Positions 56,746 through 64,000 of a DNA stretch of 64,000 nucleotides are shown in pieces. The DNA is from Hordeum vulgare subsp. vulgare (Eukaryota > Streptophyta > Magnoliopsida > Poales > Poaceae): NCBI RefSeq assembly GCF_904849725.1, contig NC_058521.1:95776244-95840243 (forward strand). Direction: 5' to 3'. The position numbers were made by a program, and so were the translations under genes. A model generated the notes under the pieces. It did no database searches and was not told the origin of the DNA. It was given only the letters and a program-made list of their open reading frames with translations. The first letter of the stretch is position 1; the number at the start of each line of letters is the position of its first letter.

Positions 56746-57430
56746 TTTCCTCCGGACATGTAACCTTTGAAGTTTGCCATGAGACTTAGATTCTTCATAG
56801 TCTTCTCAAATTCGATGTCAAACTCCTCATCTTCATCATCGTAGTTGTGTTCGTCACTGTCATCGTCGAAAGGAATGCCCTTGTCACAAAGATCAAGTGA
56901 ATCGTCATAATTATGACCATGTAAATGTTCAAGATTATTAATATGAATGTCTTCTATAATGATATTATTGATAGTTTTGACATCTAATTTAGCATGCATG
57001 AGGTCACGAAGCTCAAATGGGTAGTCATCAAAGTTAGGATCACTAGGATTCATTTTGTGTAAGGCAATAGTTTTATGGAGAATAACATCCAGAGTTTTTA
57101 AAGAGTAGTTTGGATATCTTTCCTCCAAATCCTTCAACAAAATGTAGACACACTAAATGTTTTTCATACAATCAAGCACAATTATGGGTAATCCATTAAT
57201 GATAAGATTGTCGGTTCTAAGATTACGTAGCATGTCAATTTCTTACTCGTGAGAAGGATGTAAGGGATAAATGGGAGGCGCATAGGGACTATCAACATAC
57301 TTGCTCAAATGAAATTCATCAAATATATCTAGCATTTTTTGTTTCCATTGACTATAGTACTCCTCATTGAGAATAGTAACTCTAGAACTAAGACTCCTCA
57401 AAATAGACACATCCATATTCCTCCAATGGT
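56742..57430 (-). pseudogene. C3 gag relic
   Basis: The start near 57414 reads MDVSILRSLSSRVTILNEEY, QWKQKMLDIFDEFHLSKYVD, the copia gag N-terminus. Following a stop, the block 56742-57140 reads LKDLEERYPNYSLKTLDVIL and an Asp-rich stretch, HNYDDEDEEFDIEFEKTMK. No zinc knuckle is apparent, so it has been lost or is not present in this family. Confidence 0.78.
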
Positions 57431-57471
57431 GATAAAACAAAAGCAATCGAGACCAAAGCTCTGATACCAAT

Positions 57472-58286
57472 TGTGGAACCGAGAAGTGGCGTTTAGAGGG
57501 GGGTGAATAGAAACTTAACAAGATATATGATTAGTTTTTGATTTGCTTGAAAAATAGGCATATTTTGCATAAGTTATGTAGCATCCAAAGTATATACACA
57601 TGCATATCCAGAGATTGAGCAATAGAAATTAAATATCATACATTTGGAAGAAACATAAACGGATGGTAGAGTAGGAAGATCAAACGAAATGAAGACACAC
57701 AGATTTTTGGCGAGGTTCCAATAGGTGGTCCTATCATACGTCGACTTTGATGGAGACTTGAACCCATGGAGGTTAACAAATGTGCGAGTCCACAGAGGGC
57801 TCTACCCACAAGGGGTCCACAAAGAGGCAACCTTATCTATTCCACCATGGCTTACGTCCACGGAGGACTATCCTCAATAAGGGCATATCTTCATGAAGTA
57901 GGTGATCTCCTTGCCCTTATAAACCTCTTGGTTGAAGTCCACACGATTTGGAGGCTCCCTAGAAATACCTAACAAATCTAGGAGACACCAATCTCCCAAG
58001 GGTAATACATGTGCTATGGATGATGAACCCCTTGCTCTAGTGCTTCAAGAGATAGTTTCCTCAACACTGAATCACTCTCTCACAGAATTTGGCTTGGTAG
58101 AAGAGATTGACTGGATGGAAAGCAACTTGGGGAGGCTAGAAATCAAGATTCGTATGGTTGGAATGGAAAATCTTGATCTCAACACATGAGTAGGTGGTTC
58201 TCTCTCAAAAAATGAATGGTGGAAGTGTTTTCTTGTTCTGAGTGCTATCTCTATGAATGGGAGGGAGGTGGAGGGGTATACATAGC
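57472..58286 (-). repeat. C3 5' LTR, truncated by CACTA D
   Basis: It begins TGTGGAACCGAGAAGTGG directly after the primer site TGGTATCAGAGC (minus strand, 57458-57469). It stops at 58286 where CACTACAAGAAA begins, so its other end is outside the window. Confidence 0.8.
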
Positions 58287-58609
58287 CACTACAAGAAATA
58301 TGTCAACTAACGACCTTCAATATTAGTCACCGAATGGTCATTGATTTCCATTTGCGACCTTTTTACGACCAAAAACAGACGGTCAATAGGTGAGGGTCTC
58401 TAATGAACTATAATGACCATTTTGCTAGATTTGTCATAGGATTTTATGACCAAACAGAAGGTCGTAGGTTTAACGACCAACTGATTTGGTCACTAGAAAT
58501 CCGCCCACACCATGTCAGATCCACCATGGCAGGCTGACGTCGCAGAATTACGACCAAATGAAAAGGTCATAAATTAGATTCAACCCGGTCCATTCCGGTC
58601 GTCTACATG

Positions 58610-59060
58610 GGTCGGGCCCAATAATTTGGCCTTCTATTTTCTGGGATAGAATCTTTTACTGAGTAGGTTTTTTATTAGTCCACTTTTCTTTTGGGCCTTG
58701 GCCTACTTTTTTTAGTCCAGTTCTTGTTTGGTCCTTGGCCTACTCTTTTTTTAGGCCCAAGCCTTTTTAGAAAAATTCTAATTTGGGCCTTAGCCTACTC
58801 TTTTTTTAGGCCCAAGCCTTTTTAGTCTATTTCTTGTTTGGGCCTCGGCCTTTTTGCAATCAAAACTAACTTTAGAGCCAAAACAAAATGGTCCAAACAA
58901 AACTCAAATAATTGACAACTTCAGATGTGCACAGCTTCACAAAATACTTCATCAGGTTCAAAATACTTCAATAGGTGCACAGCTTCACAAAATACTTCAC
59001 AGGTTCACAGGTTCAAAATACTTCACAGGTTCAAATAGAGCAAGACACTGTTTCATCACC
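58610..59060. repeat. Tandem repeats between the CACTA D terminus and TNPA
   Basis: 58640-58855 holds about four diverged units of a roughly 55-bp phrase with TTGGGCCTTGGCCTAC and TTAGGCCCAAGCC. 58915-59035 repeats GGTTCAAAATACTTCACA and CACAGCTTCACAAAATACTT. Confidence 0.85.
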
Positions 59061-59147
59061 AGAATGACCAATCAAGTGGGCTAACTTCATTAGGTTCTTG
59101 AGAAGTTAGCCCACTTCACTGTTTCTAGGACAGGTTCTACGATAGGT

Positions 59148-62100
59148 TTACGATGCTTTAGCATCGAAGAGAGCCATCAAGTGGGATAACTTCTCTTCCT
59201 GTTCTTGAGACTTCTTGCGCAACAGCTCAAGTTCCTTGTCGCGTGCAGCTTCATATTCTTCCGCCTTTAGCTTGATTGCTTCCATTTCTTCTTGTGTCAC
59301 TTTAGCTTGAAGCTCCGACCTCTCCAGCTTCTGCTCAAGGTCACGAACATGAGCAGCCACAACAGCAGTTCCTTTGCCAGAGTTTTTACTAGATGACTTG
59401 AGCCCAACATTCCTGAGGAATGTGCTTTGCTTGACTTCGGTCTTGAGCACTTCTTCAACAATCTCAGCATCAGACTTTGCTTCTTCACCTTCTGGTACCG
59501 GCGCGTCCTTCATTTTTTCCATCTCAAGCTAGCGTATGGAGGAAAATGATAGACATTAGTGGCAGATCTATTTCACATTCTGCAAGAGAAAACAAACAAG
59601 AATGCCACCAAACCATACCAAGAAATGGATTTGAAGTAATCAAACCAGCACACAAAATCTATATGTAGATATTTTACTCAAACTCAAACAGAAGTAGTTG
59701 ATAACTACTAAAGTTAAAGCATTATTTGAATCTGGCTACAGCAAGTGTACACACAAGCTAGCATATGTAGGAAAATGATAGACATTAGTGGCAGATCTAT
59801 TTCACATTCTGCAAGAGAAACCAAACAAGAATGCCACCAAACTAGACCAAGAAATGGATTATTTGAAGTAATCAAACTAGCACACAAAATTTATATGTAG
59901 ATATTTTACTCAAACTCAAACAGAAGTAGATGATAACTACTAAACTTAAAGCATTATTAGAATCTGGCTACAGCAAGTGTACACACTTATGTGATCTAGA
60001 GACATGCAATCAGAACAATATGGTGGTTCTATATAATATGGCTTCTTTGTTGAGAACTAACATTCAGATCAATTTTCATCATATCATAAAAATGCAACAA
60101 ATAGCTACAGCAAATTCTGATATATTTGTTGAGAATTGTACATCAAATTCTGATATCTTTGTTGAGATACCAAACCTATCTTAGGCTCTAGCAAACAGCA
60201 TCAAATCATGGAACATAGTATGTGTTCTTGCTGGTTGTGAATCAAACACGGTTGAGGTCTATAGACAAAAGTTTGAACTAGATGGACAAAAGCATGGAGT
60301 GACTTACTATAGCAATCTTGACTGGCTCCGAAAACCCGTGCTTCTTGCTGTTGTGGGTGGCCTTGAACAAGTCAATCGCAGACAGCTCCTCACCCTTATG
60401 CTCTTCTTTCTAAAATGTTTTTCAACAAAAATGAAAATGTTATTCAGCAAGAATAAGAAATGATATTCAACGAGCGTCAAACGGTAAGGTCTTTAGAAAA
60501 AGGTACTCAAAGTGGCAAAAATGTGTGTTGTGTAGTGCCTCGAACTAGTTCTTTATTGGTACACAACCTTTTCTCGATTAGTGTTGTTCGACACACATGT
60601 TTCCTACAAAAAAGCATAATGTTATTTGCCAAGTTGAAAGAAAGTGGAATATGCAGTAGTATAGTACGACAATACGAGTCTGAGTATATTTGATTTGGAA
60701 ATTCTTCAGTTATCCTGCACTAGCACAAGTACATGAACAACTAGTACTATATAAGAGTCAGTGTATTACATATGGTGTTGATTTTGAAATTTGATGCTCT
60801 CTATTGTTCCTACTCTAATCAGAAACATGGAAGAGGAATAAGGGGACCATGGCCCATTCCCATCCTGATGTGCAGAACATAAATCGGCAAACAGAGCATA
60901 TACAAACCTTGTGTCTTGGGGTAGACAACATCTGCACCAGAGCTTTCCATTCACCGTCCGTCAGATCTGGCACCGGAGACTTGGTGCTCACTTTGTTTGC
61001 TGCTATGGTATAAAAATACTTCTTCTTGATCTTATGGTGTCGATTCTTTGAACTTTTCTGCAGAACATCTTTGCACGCGTACTTGATGCTCTCCGAGTCT
61101 GTGTTCATCTCAAAATTTGCCTACCAAGACACCAAACAAGGAAGGAACGACATTAGTGATCATTAACTACAAAACAGAAAATAGAGTAGCACATTAACTA
61201 CAAAACAAGTAGCTTACAACAACTTTACCAATGTAGTCCTCCACTAGAGTAGCATTATTTTTGTATTCTTGGAAGTGAGGAAGAACCGGCACATGGCTTC
61301 TTGCAACGAGTCCACACTCAGAAGCAAACTTTGCTGCCTGTAGAGGCTTCTCTGGACGCTTCATCCCTTGGGCAATTCGGATAGGCACCTTTGTGCCAAG
61401 CGACTTGGTGATTCTCTCTAGCCCTTTTCCCTTTCTAAGTCTATGCTTGTTAGTCATTGCATCTGAAAATGAAATTGAACTCGTAAATTAGAAGAGAGAT
61501 CGATAAATGCAGGAATGGTTCTACTAAACAGGTAAGCATACATGATCACTTCCATGTGCAAAATGCACTAGTAAAAGAGAAGGTGAACTTGCCTGGTTGA
61601 AGCACAAACTGCTGTTCTTCTTCACTGACGACATCATTCCTGTCAATAGAAGGTGCACCACGCCTGAGGCGTAGGCAGACTGTGCCGCTTTCATCCTTGC
61701 AGAGAGTGGTTTCTTCATCCATGGGCGGATACTCATCACGCATTTCCACCGAGCTCTCAAAGTTCATGCCCAGCGGACTTTCCTGATGGTCCGCCGCAAC
61801 CGCCATAGTTGCTTTCTGCCTTGTGACTCTATCAGGTTCATCAGGTTCCAGGATCCTCTTTGTTTGTCGTGGAGGTGGGCCCATCACCCTTCCTGGAGGC
61901 ATTGCAGCAGATGCTTCTAAGCTCTTCCTCTTCTTGCTAGCTGTCTTCTTAACACCAGGCCTCTTTGTTCTAGATTCCTTCAGTGCCTTGTATAAATAGC
62001 ACAGAAAAAAATATTAGATCACAAGATAAATATGTGAGAACAAGGAAACAGAGAGCATACAAGAACCCGAACCCTCCTAGCAAGACAGAGTTTGCACCTT

Positions 62101-62671
62101 AATAGTCTTGTGCACTACAACTTCATCCTCCTTAGGATTGTACTCTGGGTCATCATTGATAACTCCACTACCTTCTTGAACCTCATTAGGTCTACCTTCT
62201 TGTACATCATTTGTTTTCCTAATCATTGACGCTATTGCACCAATGCCAAGGGACTGGAATATCCGATTGGTCCTCATCATATTTCTAGCACTAACCTTCT
62301 CGTACTCGGTGAGAGGATGCTCATCTTTGCAAGGCAAAGGAAACATAACTATTAGGTTAATTGTTGGAATGCATGGACAGACAGCCAAACATATCTTATG
62401 ATATTTTATTATCATTTAATCCTACTTATTCAGCTAAGGAAGAGTAACGGCACACAGGCACAGCTAAGCCAGCTAATTCAGATTACAACAATACATTTGC
62501 ATAATAAAATCTGACAGTATTTTACATCACCATCCTCCAAGATATTTTACTTAGCATATTACATTTCACTTAGCATATTAAGACACATTTTATAAATCTG
62601 ACAGTATAACCACAAGGAGCAACTTGCATACCAATGGTTGGCCTCGGGTTTGACCTTGTCATCCTTGCCAT
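59148..62671 (-). CDS. CACTA D TNPA-like gene (Transposase_24 / Ptta-En/Spm), about eight exons
   Basis: Inferred exons, 5' to 3': 62632-62671 (start MARMTRSNPRP), 62098-62324, 61593-61986, 61218-61462, 60908-61120, 60507-60603, 60308-60409 and 59148-59528. The middle exons carry the family core: KGLERITKSLGTKVPIRIAQ, MKRPEKPLQAAKFASECGL, LPHFQEYKNNATLVEDYIGK, KIKKKYFYTIAANK and LTDGEWKALVQM. Exon 60507-60603 matches the NREKV...RTSSRHY signature but has TAA at 60553-60555. The last exon is a coiled coil (LEQKLERSELQAKVTQEEME). Phases match across most junctions. The intron after 61593 uses a GC donor (AG|GCAAGT). The expected product binds CACTA subterminal repeats. It is near-intact; the stop probably makes it a recent pseudogene. 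Confidence 0.8.
59530..59987. repeat. 229-bp tandem duplication in the last TNPA intron of CACTA D
   Basis: GATAGACATTAGTGGCAG at 59548 recurs at 59777. The unit starts at the intron 3' end, so the AAGCTAGC splice-acceptor context is duplicated (59526 and 59755). The copies differ at few positions. Confidence 0.9.
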
Positions 62672-64000
62672 GGATGATCTTGAGGTGGTGCTTGCAAAAT
62701 AGAATAAACAACAATCAGATACAACATGGATAAAGTAAAATGATGCACTTATATCAATAAAGCAAAGCATTTAGATGAGCATCCACATACATGTAATACA
62801 TGTGAAGAAAACTTGTTGGGTGAACAATATAGTGATGTACTTAATGCATCAGTACTAATACATGTAAAACAATTGGACCAGCATGCACATACACGTGTAG
62901 AAATGCACATATAGTTAATGCATCAGTACTAAACTGACAGATGAAGCAAGCAACTAAATTGAAGCACTTGGACCAGCATGCACATACAAGTGTAGCAATG
63001 CATCAGTATTAATACATGTGAAACAGGAGGTAGTAATGTACTAAACTGATAGTTGAAGAAAACTATATATGTGAAGCAATGCATTAGCAGTAATATAAGT
63101 GAAGCGAACTACATCAAGCTAAGTGAATTAAGGTTGTGGTACCAAAGACAAGAACATAACTCACATCCATTACAAGTATACATAGTTGGATACAAATACA
63201 GTGCACACGAATTATACTTCAAGAAGGTGGGTAAGCAAAGCAAACTATTTACAACAATTACTTTTATGTTTTAACTTGTAATTTTATCCATGTACCTACA
63301 ATCATCTATAAGCAAAGTAATTACTCAACTGTATTCCCTAATGGAGGCAAACATATGTATTCATAGCAACTGGTTGCCCAACATTTGGTGAATAAATAAG
63401 CAAGTAGTGTGCAAGCAAGCAAGCAAAGCGCATAAGTGCTACTAATACAAGCAAGCAAGCAATAGAAGTGCTACTGATAGAAACAAGCAAGCAAGGAAGA
63501 AAATTGAAGAGGAGCAAGCAAGCAAGTATTGTTGATACAAACCCTAGTAGCTTCTTCTCCAAGTGCTACTGATACAAGCAAGTATTGCTGATGGAAACTC
63601 TAATTAACCATGTACGTTAGCAAGCAAGCAAGCCATAGTAGTCAAGAAACATGAACATGAACCCTAACCCCATGAATATACCGAACCATCCCATCGATCC
63701 AGCCCCTAGTGCCTCATATAAAGTACACAAGCTAGCAAGCAAAGTGCCAGTAGTATTGCTGAATAACTAAAGAATGCATGATACAATCATCCTAATCAAT
63801 GTTCAGTAGCACATTATCATTAGACTGGAACAGAAAAATTGAATTCTGCTGCATAACCCTCCATGAGAGAAGAATATAAGTTCAAATCTGATTTAGATAA
63901 AAAGGAACAAAAAAATGATCAATTATGCATCTATGTTGCGGAGTATACCAAAATTAGTCACTACTAATTGTACACTCCAGAATCCATGTTTCTTTCAGTT
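62672..64000. other. CACTA D interior upstream of TNPA
   Basis: AT-rich, no supported gene. It includes an imperfect direct duplication (GGACCAGCATGCACATACA at 62876 and 62970, with ATGCATCAGTA flanks) and scattered CAAGCAAGCAAG tracts (63413-63515, 63621-63633, 63731-63740). Confidence 0.7.

Larger units (their letters stand above)
53584..58286 (-). mobile_element. Copia retrotransposon C3, partial, with solo LTR S2 inside
   Basis: Minus-strand order: 5' LTR (57472-58286, cut by CACTA D), primer site (57458-57469), gag relic (56742-57430), protease (56349-56745), integrase (55486-56200), then the integrase-RT linker (53584-53956), where CACTA A cuts it. Excising S2 with one TACAT copy makes the linker sequence continuous. 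The 3' half of the element lies outside the window, beyond CACTA A. It is a different copia family from C1 and C2, with LTR terminus TGTGGAACCGAGAAGTGGCG. Confidence 0.87.
58287..64000 (-). mobile_element. CACTA (En/Spm) transposon D, left part
   Basis: The terminus CACTACAAGAAATATGTC at 58287 is followed by about ten ACGACC/GGTCGT subterminal motifs to 58580. This is a different motif from CACTA A and B, hence another family. A TNPA-like gene lies on the minus strand (59148-62671). The TNP2 gene and right end would be beyond 64000. The flanking triplet on the left is AGC. Confidence 0.9.

Noticed and set aside
59148..62671. Multi-exon gene considered as a host gene
   Set aside because: The protein has the Transposase_24 (En/Spm TNPA-like) signature and lies next to a CACTA terminus.

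Overview
The window is a stack of transposable elements from a large grass genome, almost certainly a Triticeae cereal (wheat, barley, rye or Aegilops type). Evidence: BARE/WIS/Angela-type copia LTRs ending in TGTTGGAAATATGCC, Athila-type gypsy elements with a tRNA-Asp primer site, CACTA elements with TTTGCCGTC subterminal repeats, a PIF/Harbinger element and two Helitrons. I found no host single-copy gene and no rRNA or tRNA gene. Nearly all coding sequence belongs to transposons and most of it is broken.

Layout, unpicked by target-site duplications (TSDs). The deepest layer is a copia element, C3 (minus strand; 53584-53956 and 55471-58286, 5' LTR at 57472-58286). It is interrupted by a gypsy-type solo LTR, S2 (53957-55470, TSD TACAT), by a CACTA element, A (right end at 53583, left end outside the window), and by a second CACTA element, D (58287 to beyond the window end). 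CACTA A holds copia C1 (776-11149) and a solo gypsy LTR, S1 (11907-13200 plus 52919-53216, TSD GGTCT). C1 carries a PIF/Harbinger element (6174-9274) and is cut on its left by another gypsy LTR, G0 (1-775). S1 is split by a pol-less gypsy element of the same LTR family, G1 (13201-52918). G1 holds CACTA B in its 3' LTR (13299-35717) and gypsy G2 in its interior (39299-49486). CACTA B holds Helitron H1 (14969-16128), Helitron H2 (21987-24992) and copia C2 (26886-35510).

Genes. CACTA B encodes on the plus strand a TNP2-type transposase, now a pseudogene, and a split TNPA-like gene. CACTA D has a largely readable minus-strand TNPA-like gene (59148-62671) with about eight exons and one visible stop. 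G2 has a full Athila-type gag-PR-RT-RNaseH-INT set, broken by stops and frameshifts, but with all visible RNase H and integrase catalytic residues intact. C1 has lost its integrase core by deletion, C2 is heavily decayed although its LTRs are nearly identical, and C3 has substituted integrase catalytic residues. G1 lacks pol but keeps an uninterrupted 272-codon reading frame of unknown function.

I see no evidence for a wholly new biological system. The best leads are the G1 open reading frame, the young-LTR/dead-gene contrast in C2, the Helitron insertion with a matching empty site nearby, and a 216-bp foldback upstream of the TNP2 pseudogene.
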